Shown here: piece by piece, positions 1 to 7,080 of the stretch | How positions within the stretch are numbered: position 1 is the stretch's first letter | Layout: every line of letters starts with the position of its first letter | Source of the DNA: Sulfurimonas sp. | GTDB lineage: Bacteria; Campylobacterota; Campylobacteria; Campylobacterales; Sulfurimonadaceae | Assembly: GCA_015487435.1 (NCBI GenBank) | Contig: WFPU01000058.1 | Coordinates: 1-19,893 of the forward strand | Reading direction: 5' to 3' | DNA: 19,893 nucleotides | The notes under the pieces: generated by a model | Databases searched by the model: none | Told to the model about the DNA's origin: nothing | The model's input: the letters and a program-made list of their open reading frames with translations, nothing else | Program-made: the position numbers and the translations under genes

Positions 1-17
1 ATGTGTATAAGAGACAG
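1..17 (+). other. Sequencing-library adapter remnant (Tn5 mosaic end)
   Basis: The first 17 bases equal the last 17 of the 19-bp Tn5 mosaic end that Nextera-type kits place at fragment ends. It sits exactly at the contig edge. The uvrC frame is open from base 11 onward but meets a TAA at 8-10, inside the adapter, so the break in the reading frame is artificial. These bases should be trimmed. A genuine Tn5 insertion is unlikely because nothing else of the transposon is present. Confidence 0.93.
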
Positions 18-1402
18 GTGCTAGAGATATTTTAAACTCTATATATGAAATTTGTAAATTAGTTCAAAAAAAAGGCTCTTTAAAATCTAAAAAACTTTGC
101 CTCTATCATCAAATAGATAGATGCCTAGGTCCATGTGAACTCCGAGTTTCAGAAGCTAAATATACACAAGAGATAAATCTAGCAACATCACTGATTAAAA
201 ATAAAAAACTATTGATTCAAAAACTGAATGAAAAAATGGAGTTTTATTCTGAAGAGATGCGTTTTGAAGAAGCTGCGGAGATTCGAGATAGACTAGAAAG
301 GATTACAAAAAGTGAGATAAAAAGTGAAATTGATTTTGCTACAAATGAGGACTATGATATTTTTACAATTGCTCATGATGAAAAACGTTTAGTAGTTTTA
401 AAAATATTTATGCGTAATGGAAAAATTATATCTTCAAACCATAATTTTGTAAATTTAAATGGTGGTTTTGATAAAGATGAAGTAATTTCAAGAACTTTAA
501 TGGAGTTTTATGGAGATAAAAAACCACCAATTATCGCTCCAATTTTACTCGAAGAAAGTTTTAAAGATATTGATTTAGTTAAGTCTCACCTTAGTAAACT
601 ATTTGATAAAAAAGCACAAATAGTTTTTCCAAAAAAAGGGAAGAAAAAGCAACTTATAACTTTAGCCTTATTAAATGCAAAAGAGTTACTCCAAAGAGGT
701 AATAAAACAATTAATACAAAATTATTAATGGAGATAAAAGAGTTATGTACATTACAAAGATTACCATCGAGAATTGAATGTTTTGATAACTCTCATATGG
801 CTGGGAAGGCGACAGTTGGAGCTATGATAGTTTATGAAGATGGAGTTTATGATAAAAGTTCATATAGACTTTACCATCTTGATGCGAAAGATGAATACGC
901 ACAAATGCGTGAGACATTAACTAGAAGAGTTGAAAGTTTTGCTAAAAATCCACCACCTGACTTATGGGTATTAGATGGTGGAGCCACTCTATTAAAACTT
1001 GCACACGATATTTTAGACTCAAACGGTGTAAATTTAGATGTTATCGCTATCTCAAAAGAAAAAGTTGATGCTAAAACCCATCGTGCAAAAGGTAAAGCAA
1101 ACGATAATCTTTATACTAAAGATAATATTTTCAGATTAAAACCAAGTGATAAAAGACTTCAATTTTATCAAAATTTAAGAGATGAAGCGCACAGATGTGC
1201 TATAAATTTTCACAAAAAAACAAAGCTAAAACTTGATAGTGAAAGTAAATTACTCACTTTAAAAGGTATCTCTGAAGCTAAAATCAAAAAACTTTTAAAT
1301 CATTTTGGAACTTTTGAGACATTAAAAACTACTAATATTGAAGAAATTGCTATTGTTTTAGATATAAAAGATGCAAAAATTATTAAAAACATATACAAAT
1401 AA
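18..1402 (+). CDS. uvrC: UvrABC excinuclease subunit C, 5'-truncated by the contig edge
   Basis: UvrC makes both incisions around a bulky DNA lesion in nucleotide excision repair, acting with UvrA and UvrB. About 460 residues are visible against roughly 600 in the family, so the N-terminal GIY-YIG nuclease is missing because of the contig edge. Upstream of the internal TTG at 212 the same frame encodes the UvrC cysteine motif [13 protein letters not shown] (98-136), so TTG 212 is not the start. Then come the UVR domain that contacts UvrB (about 215-302), the RNase H-like endonuclease domain with the expected acidic residues in [10 protein letters not shown] and LWVLDGG and the histidine in RDEAHRC, and a C-terminal helix-hairpin-helix region ([18 protein letters not shown]). 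The stop is TAA at 1400-1402. Identity is secure; only the length is incomplete. Confidence 0.96.
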
Positions 1403-1407
1403 GTTTT

Positions 1408-1436
1408 ATTTTTTAACAAATATGTTACTATATAAT
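1408..1436 (+). promoter_or_regulatory. Putative sigma-70 promoter of the phosphorelay operon
   Basis: A perfect TATAAT lies at 1431-1436, about 35 bases upstream of the PAS gene, in the 69-base gap after uvrC. The upstream part is T-rich (ATTTTTT near 1408) with no good TTGACA, as is common in Campylobacterota, where the -35 element is weak. A Shine-Dalgarno sequence AAAAGG (1458-1463) precedes the ATG at 1472 by 8 bases. Inferred from motif and position only. Confidence 0.55.
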
Positions 1437-1471
1437 CAAATTTATTTTTAATGTAATAAAAGGTTTTTATA

Positions 1472-1885
1472 ATGGATAAAATAACACCGCTTAACGAAGA
1501 ATATATCTACACAGAAGAGGTATTGATATCTCAATCAGACCTAGATGGAAAGATAACATATGTAAATGATGTTTTTTGTGATGTTTCAGGATATAACCGC
1601 GATGACTTAATTGGCTCTACTTACGAAATTATACGTCACCCTGATATGCCTAATGCAGTGTTTGAAAAATTATGGACTAACATTAATAATGGGCTATTAT
1701 GGACAGGTTTAATCAAAAACCTTAGAAGCACTGGGGAATATTATTGGGTTGATTTAAGTGTATTACCAATAAAAGATAAAGATGACAAAGTTACTGGGTT
1801 TATCTCATGCGCGCGTCCCCCTGCACGAAAAAATATAAAAGAAAATGAAGCACTATATGAAAAAATTTTAAGCTCAGAAATTTAA
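1472..1885 (+). CDS. Soluble PAS-domain protein, Aer/CetB-like FAD type
   Basis: This 137-residue protein is essentially one PAS domain (about residues 15-118) with a short C-terminal helix. It carries the signature of the FAD-binding PAS domains of the aerotaxis receptor Aer and of Campylobacter CetB: RHPDMP at 55-60, W77 in GLLWTGL, N83, and YYWV at 90-93. Known Aer FAD-site residues R57, H58, D60 and W79 correspond here to R55, H56, D58 and W77, a constant offset of two. It has no membrane segment, HAMP or methyl-accepting domain, so it would be a cytoplasmic redox or oxygen-status sensor acting through a partner. It is the first gene of a four-gene operon with an Hpt protein 13 bases downstream. 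Partnering with the hybrid kinase is inferred from context; an energy-taxis role as for CetB is the alternative. Confidence 0.85.
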   Translation: MDKITPLNEEYIYTEEVLISQSDLDGKITYVNDVFCDVSGYNRDDLIGSTYEIIRHPDMPNAVFEKLWTNINNGLLWTGLIKNLRSTGEYYWVDLSVLPIKDKDDKVTGFISCARPPARKNIKENEALYEKILSSEI

Positions 1886-1898
1886 AGGTACAGACAAT

Positions 1899-3437
1899 AT
1901 GATTATATATAATGATAAAAAAGAATTTATAGGTATTGATGAGGAAGTATTAAAATCATTAGGTTTTTCTAATTTAGCAGACTTACAATCTGAGACTGCT
2001 GATTTTGCTGATTTGTTTGTAAAGACACCAGGTTTTATACATAATTTTAAACATGTTCACTGGATTGATTTTGTACTTTGCGAAGAGGATAAAAATGCTA
2101 GTAAAGCTATTATCCACGCAAAAGGGGAAAATTTTAATTGTATTATAGATATTAAAACTATCTATTTAACCACTTCACCTAATTCAAAATCATATACTAT
2201 TAACTTAAATAATCTAAGAAGTTTATCTCCAAATGAAATACTTGAGATTTCAAGTGAACTACAAGTAAGAGATACCCCTGTAACTGTAGTACATAAAGAT
2301 GAAAAAGTTGAAGATACAACTCAAATAAAACCAATTAAAAAATCTATTATAGAGGATCCTTATGAGATTGATGATGACTTATCTTTAGATGATGAACTAT
2401 CTCAAGAACAACTTGATGCAATTGGGGAACCAGATGTTGCAATAGAGATTGACCTAGATATAGAAGATAAAAAGAAAAAAATAGTAGCTGAAGAGATACC
2501 TTTTGATACTAATACAATCAGACCAGGACTTGGTTTTGATATCAAAAAAACAGCTGAAATATTAGATATGGATATAGCAAACATTGAGGATTTTGTAAAC
2601 GACTTTGTAACCCAAGCAAAAGAGTTTAAAGATAAACTTTACAATTCGGTTGAGCAAGAAGATTTAATTGTATTAAAAACACTCTCTCATCAACTAAAAG
2701 GTGTAGCTGCAAATCTTAGAATTCATGATTGTCAAGATATATTAGTTAAAATAAATAGATCTGATGATTTTACATCAGCTAAAGCAGATTTGGATACTTT
2801 TTACAAATTTATTGCAAAATTATCAAATGAAGAGGAGCCATCGGCTACTAATACAGAAGTTATTGAACCTAAAATTGATGAGGATGATTATATTTTAGAG
2901 ATTGATGACACATTATTAACAGAGATAAATAATAATGATACGAAAATAAATTCTTTAAAAGAAGATGATTTTATTATAGAGATAGATGATACAATTTTAA
3001 CTGATACTATAGATAAAGATGACAACATACCAGATATTAACGATTTTGATAATTTGGATATAGGAGAAGATATTAATTTAAAAACAAATAAAGAGGAATT
3101 TAGTAGCCAAGAAACTTTACTAGTTAAAAAATACGATAAAACTAAAATAGCTAATGAAATTGGTTTGGATGAACAGAGTTTTAATGAACTTTTTCAAGAT
3201 TATATATATGAAAGTCAAGATTTAATCTCTACAATACAAACATCTATAGATAATGATGATTCAACTGATTGGAGACACTCAGCTATAAAATTAAAAGGTA
3301 TGAGTGATAATATGCGGATAAACAACTTTTCGACTGAGCTTGAAACCATTATATCAACAGATGATAAAGCTAGTGCACAAAATGCACTAAAACAATTAAA
3401 GATTTCATTATCTAAAATTATAACTACAAAGGACTAA
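1899..3437 (+). CDS. Hpt-domain protein with PAS-like N-terminus and two Hpt domains (second degenerate)
   Basis: A 512-residue cytoplasmic protein. Residues 1-115 look like a PAS-like module (GIDEEVLKSLGF, DFADLFVKTPGFIHNF) often seen on Campylobacterota Hpt proteins. A very acidic linker follows (about 150-200). Hpt domain 1 (about 213-308) has the phosphotransfer motif SHQLKG with H264. A second acidic linker (320-400) contains two near-copies of an ILEIDDTLLT-like motif (330-343 and 357-371). Hpt domain 2 (about 413-508) has SAIKLKG in place of SHQLKG, so the accepting histidine is replaced by I463. Hpt proteins shuttle phosphate between receivers, and this one is the natural relay between the hybrid kinase (gene start 3 bases downstream) and the stand-alone receiver. 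The SD AAAGG (1884-1888) overlaps the upstream stop codon. Confident on Hpt, less so on the N-terminal fold. Confidence 0.85.
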   Translation: MIIYNDKKEFIGIDEEVLKSLGFSNLADLQSETADFADLFVKTPGFIHNFKHVHWIDFVLCEEDKNASKAIIHAKGENFNCIIDIKTIYLTTSPNSKSYTINLNNLRSLSPNEILEISSELQVRDTPVTVVHKDEKVEDTTQIKPIKKSIIEDPYEIDDDLSLDDELSQEQLDAIGEPDVAIEIDLDIEDKKKKIVAEEIPFDTNTIRPGLGFDIKKTAEILDMDIANIEDFVNDFVTQAKEFKDKLYNSVEQEDLIVLKTLSHQLKGVAANLRIHDCQDILVKINRSDDFTSAKADLDTFYKFIAKLSNEEEPSATNTEVIEPKIDEDDYILEIDDTLLTEINNNDTKINSLKEDDFIIEIDDTILTDTIDKDDNIPDINDFDNLDIGEDINLKTNKEEFSSQETLLVKKYDKTKIANEIGLDEQSFNELFQDYIYESQDLISTIQTSIDNDDSTDWRHSAIKLKGMSDNMRINNFSTELETIISTDDKASAQNALKQLKISLSKIITTKD

Positions 3438-3440
3438 TTT

Positions 3441-6400
3441 ATGCAATTAGGATTAAAAAATAGACTAAAGTTAATATCTCTTTTTCCAATTATATTAGTT
3501 TTAGGTTTCACAAGTTACTTTGTTTATGATTCATATCTAACACTAAATTCTGCTACTTCTGTAAAAAACAAATTGTCAGAAAACAAACTTTTAAATACAC
3601 TGATTGAAAATCTGTCTCGTGAACGCGGTATGACAGTTATGTATCTTGGTAATTCATCAAAAAATACTTTAAAGTCTTTAAAAAGACAAAGAGGTATTGT
3701 TGATAGAGATTTTAATAATTATATAAGTAGCACACAAAGCAATAAAGCTCTTCATGAGCATTCAAAAGGTGTATCAGCATGTAAAACATGTATTAAAATC
3801 AATACTGTTGCTGCTGCTTTTGAATTGATTAAAGAAACAAGAAAAGATGTTGATTCTGGTAAAGCAGATTTTGAAGTAGTATATACAACTGTATATACTA
3901 GAATTATAAATTTTGCTATTTCGCGTGATATTGTTGATGGTCAAAAAGATCAACAGATTAATGAGCTTCTAAATTCATATGTTAACCTTATTCGTGCGGA
4001 ATCTTATACATCTCTAGAGAGAGATTTTCTTACTTATGCTATTGCGAAATCAAACAAATTTAAAGAAAAAGATTTTAACTTTTGGTTATCTTTAATTTCA
4101 AAAGCAGATTCTTTTGAATATTCTAATATAAATAATCCAGCACTAATAAATGAGTTAGATAAGCTTTTTAATAATGAAGATGCAAAAGAGCTTTTTGAAG
4201 ATATAAATAGTGAACGTACTGCTATTATTGCTACTGCTTCTGAAGGTAAATATGGGATTAGTTCTGGAATTTGGTTTGCTATGTTATCTGAAAAAGCAAA
4301 CCTCCTATCAAATGCACGAAATGCAATACTCAAAGAGCTAGACAATAGAGCTAATGATGTAATTGAGGGGGCTATAGAGTTTTTAATAATCGCATTTACT
4401 ACTTGGGTAATTTCTATACTTTTAGCTATTTTAGGCTTTATCATGTCAAATGAAATTTCAAAAAATATTCGTAATCTTGAGCATGTTCTTAAAAGTGTTG
4501 TTGAAGAAAATGAAGATATCCAAGCAGAAGATATCGATTTACAGACAGCTGCTGGTACAACAAAAGCATATTCATTATTAGAAAATATTATTGATATAAC
4601 CAGAAGAGATAAAGAGTTAGCACAAGAAGCTAGTGAAGCAAAATCTATGTTTTTAGCAAATATGTCTCACGAGATTCGAACACCTTTAAATGGTATTGTT
4701 GGATTTACTGAACTGCTTAAAGATACAGAGCTTCGAGAAGAACAAGCAGAATTTGTTGAAATTATTGAAAAGTCTTCTGAAAATTTACTTGAAATTATCA
4801 ACAATATTCTTGATATTTCTAAGATTGAGTCAAATAAGATTGAGATTGAGAACATCGCATTTAATCCTATTGAAGAGTTTGAGAGTGCAATTGAACTTTA
4901 TTCTGTTCGTGCAGCAGAAAAACAAATTGATCTTGGCTGTTTTATAGATCCATCACTAGAACATCCGCTTAAAGGTGATCCAACCAAAATTAAAGAGGTT
5001 CTAATTAACCTTCTTTCAAACGCTGTTAAATTTACTTCAAACTCTGGATCTATTAATGTTATTATTAAAAAAGAAGATACTTCAAACGATGGTAAGGTTA
5101 GAATTAGATTTGAAATTCACGATAGTGGAATTGGTGTTACTAGTGAGCAAAAAGCAAAAATCTTTGAAGCATTTTCACAAGCGGATACATCAATTACCCG
5201 TAAATATGGTGGTACTGGTCTGGGTCTTACAATTTCATTTAAATTTATTGAACTTATGGGTGGCGAGCTTGATTTAGATTCAAAACCAGGTGAAGGCACT
5301 ACATTCTTTTTCACAATTGAGTTAGAGGAGATAGAAACATTAAATGAAAATGCAGAGGGAATCTTTTCAAATATAAAAGCATTAGTTCTTACAAATGAAA
5401 ACAAAACAAAAACTCAAGATGAAAACCTAATAAAATATCTTGATTTTTATGGAGTTTCACATACTGCATTTAGTGATATACACCAATTGAATAATCTAGT
5501 GACTCAAAGTGCTTATGATTTTATATTTGCTGATTATTCGTATAGTAAAGATGACGATATTATTGCTTATGGTGATATGCCACAATCACTAATAGTTATT
5601 ACAAAATCTTCAATGATGAAAAAAATAGATTCAATTAATGCAAATATCTCAAAAATTATATATGAACCACTTAATTCATCAAAAATTAAAATGGTATTTC
5701 AAAGCTATGATGTGTCTTTGGACCAACAAAAGAAAATTAAAAGACCAGATCGAAAGAAATTCTTAAATGGTACTACTAAATTTAACGCAGATGTGTTAAT
5801 AGCTGAAGATAACATCATCAATCAAAAACTTATTAAACGTATGTTAGAAGACTTAGGACTAAATGTAACTATTGCAAATAATGGATTAGAAGCATTTCAA
5901 AAACGTAAAGATGAAAACTTTGATTTAATATTTATGGATATTCAAATGCCATTTTTGGATGGTACAGAATCTACTAAAGAGATCTTAGAGTATGAAGAAA
6001 GAAACAATAAAAAGCATATACCAATTGTTGCCCTTACTGCTAATGCTCTTAAAGGTGACCGTGAAAGATTTTTAGAAGCTGGACTGGATGAATATACAAA
6101 AAAACCACTTTCTCGCTCTGAAATCATCTCTATTTTAAATTATTTTTTATCAGATAAAATTGTAACTGATGAGGAAGTAAATTCAAATAGTTCTAGTGAA
6201 TCTAATGAAGCTGATGGAGTTACAAAAGTCAATGACATTACTGAATTTGATGAACTTAAAAAGTCCAGCACTCAAGAACTAAAAAAACAAAAAGAAACAA
6301 TAAAAAAAGCTGAATACAAAGCTGACATACTCTTAGCTAAAAAAAGTATGTTTGAGACAAAACTTTATGCTAAAGTCTTAACATCGCTTGGTTATACATA

Positions 6401-6677
6401 CCATGATGTTCACACATCAAGTGACTTGCATAAAGAGATTAATAATGGATCTTATAAGTTAATCATGTTTGATAAAGAGTGTGAGGGATTATCACTCAAG
6501 CCAATTTATGATGATATAAATGCATCAATGCAAAAAACAAATCTTAGCACTAAACTTATACTAATTAGTGATCCTTTAGCAATCAACCTTGAAGAGGATC
6601 AAAAGTATGTTGATAAAATCATCAAAAATATTATAGATAAAAATCAACTAAAATTACTTTTAAAAAAATATATATAA
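3441..6677 (+). CDS. Membrane hybrid histidine kinase: NIT-like sensor, HisKA, HATPase_c, three receiver-like domains
   Basis: The 1078-residue protein starts with a membrane segment (about 10-30), then a helical periplasmic sensor (31-310) with the [14 protein letters not shown] signature typical of NIT (nitrate/nitrite-sensing type) domains, and a second membrane segment (about 312-334). A HAMP-like linker leads to HisKA with H410 ([10 protein letters not shown]) and a HATPase_c domain (N527; DSGIG 561-565; GGTGLGL 590-596). Three receiver-like domains follow. The first (about 645-755) lacks the acidic pocket and has E742 where the conserved lysine is expected. The second (783-903) is complete: E789, D790, phosphoacceptor D833, T866, K888. 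The third (960-1078) keeps D1011 but has LAKKS in place of the acidic pocket. The sensor also holds H105, H107, C114 and C117. SD AAAGGA (3428-3433) is 7 bases from the ATG. The signal sensed is not known; nitrate or nitrite is only the family precedent. Confidence 0.93.
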   Translation: MQLGLKNRLKLISLFPIILVLGFTSYFVYDSYLTLNSATSVKNKLSENKLLNTLIENLSRERGMTVMYLGNSSKNTLKSLKRQRGIVDRDFNNYISSTQSNKALHEHSKGVSACKTCIKINTVAAAFELIKETRKDVDSGKADFEVVYTTVYTRIINFAISRDIVDGQKDQQINELLNSYVNLIRAESYTSLERDFLTYAIAKSNKFKEKDFNFWLSLISKADSFEYSNINNPALINELDKLFNNEDAKELFEDINSERTAIIATASEGKYGISSGIWFAMLSEKANLLSNARNAILKELDNRANDVIEGAIEFLIIAFTTWVISILLAILGFIMSNEISKNIRNLEHVLKSVVEENEDIQAEDIDLQTAAGTTKAYSLLENIIDITRRDKELAQEASEAKSMFLANMSHEIRTPLNGIVGFTELLKDTELREEQAEFVEIIEKSSENLLEIINNILDISKIESNKIEIENIAFNPIEEFESAIELYSVRAAEKQIDLGCFIDPSLEHPLKGDPTKIKEVLINLLSNAVKFTSNSGSINVIIKKEDTSNDGKVRIRFEIHDSGIGVTSEQKAKIFEAFSQADTSITRKYGGTGLGLTISFKFIELMGGELDLDSKPGEGTTFFFTIELEEIETLNENAEGIFSNIKALVLTNENKTKTQDENLIKYLDFYGVSHTAFSDIHQLNNLVTQSAYDFIFADYSYSKDDDIIAYGDMPQSLIVITKSSMMKKIDSINANISKIIYEPLNSSKIKMVFQSYDVSLDQQKKIKRPDRKKFLNGTTKFNADVLIAEDNIINQKLIKRMLEDLGLNVTIANNGLEAFQKRKDENFDLIFMDIQMPFLDGTESTKEILEYEERNNKKHIPIVALTANALKGDRERFLEAGLDEYTKKPLSRSEIISILNYFLSDKIVTDEEVNSNSSSESNEADGVTKVNDITEFDELKKSSTQELKKQKETIKKAEYKADILLAKKSMFETKLYAKVLTSLGYTYHDVHTSSDLHKEINNGSYKLIMFDKECEGLSLKPIYDDINASMQKTNLSTKLILISDPLAINLEEDQKYVDKIIKNIIDKNQLKLLLKKYI

Positions 6678-6686
6678 GGAATTAAA

Positions 6687-7061
6687 ATGTCAAAATTATT
6701 AAATATACTAGCTGTTGATGACGATATGATTAACTTAAAACTACTAAAATCTATGCTCAAAAAAACTGATAAAGTAGCAGAGATTATAGAAGCAAAAAAT
6801 GGCTCAGATGCAATAGAAATTTTAAAATCACGAGATGATATAGATTTAATACTTTTAGATATTGTAATGCCAGTTATGAATGGTATAGAGATGCTAAAAG
6901 TTGTTCGTGCAGATGAAAACTTAAAACAAGTGCCAATTATTATTTTAACTACTGATGAGACCAAAAAGAATGAAGCATTAGAGTTTGGAGCAAATGCTTT
7001 TTTAATGAAGCCTATCCGTGCTGATGATCTTCAAAAAAAAATAAGTTCAGTATTAATATAG
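6687..7061 (+). CDS. Stand-alone CheY-like response regulator receiver
   Basis: A 124-residue protein that is one receiver domain and nothing else. All catalytic positions are present: D11/D12 in AVDDD, phosphoacceptor D58 in LLDIVMP, T88 in ILTTD and K108 in MKP. There is no DNA-binding, cyclic-di-GMP or enzyme output domain, so it must act by protein contact (as CheY or Spo0F do) or serve as a phosphate sink. It lies 9 bases after the hybrid kinase with SD AAGGA (6676-6680) overlapping the kinase stop, and is the likely terminal acceptor of the relay H410 -> D833 -> H264 -> D58. Its last codons (TTAATATAG) are one arm of the palindrome shared with lon. It is not obviously the chemotaxis CheY, since no che genes are adjacent. 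Confidence 0.92.
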   Translation: MSKLLNILAVDDDMINLKLLKSMLKKTDKVAEIIEAKNGSDAIEILKSRDDIDLILLDIVMPVMNGIEMLKVVRADENLKQVPIIILTTDETKKNEALEFGANAFLMKPIRADDLQKKISSVLI

Positions 7062-7080
7062 CGATATATCGCTATATTAA
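7053..7080. terminator. 28-bp perfect palindrome at the convergent gene ends, likely bidirectional terminator
   Basis: The arm TTAATATAGCGATA (7053-7066) is followed directly by its exact reverse complement (7067-7080). It contains the TAG stop of the receiver gene (7059-7061) and, on the other strand, the TAG stop of lon (7072-7074). As RNA either strand could fold into a long hairpin. There is no clear U-run on either side, so the terminator role is inferred from symmetry and position between convergent genes. Confidence 0.7.

Noticed and set aside
1..17. A Tn5 transposon end, i.e. a real mobile element
   Set aside because: Only the mosaic end is present, exactly at the contig edge, which is the hallmark of library adapter.
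212..214. TTG at 212 as the uvrC start
   Set aside because: The same frame upstream encodes the conserved UvrC cysteine motif, and the gene continues to the adapter junction.
4034..4444. Antisense ORF of 136 codons opposite the hybrid kinase
   Set aside because: It lies wholly within a well-supported kinase reading frame, has serine/isoleucine-rich mirror composition and no RBS. Other antisense ORFs (for example 5117-5404, 6644-6964 and 18902-19216) fail for the same reason.
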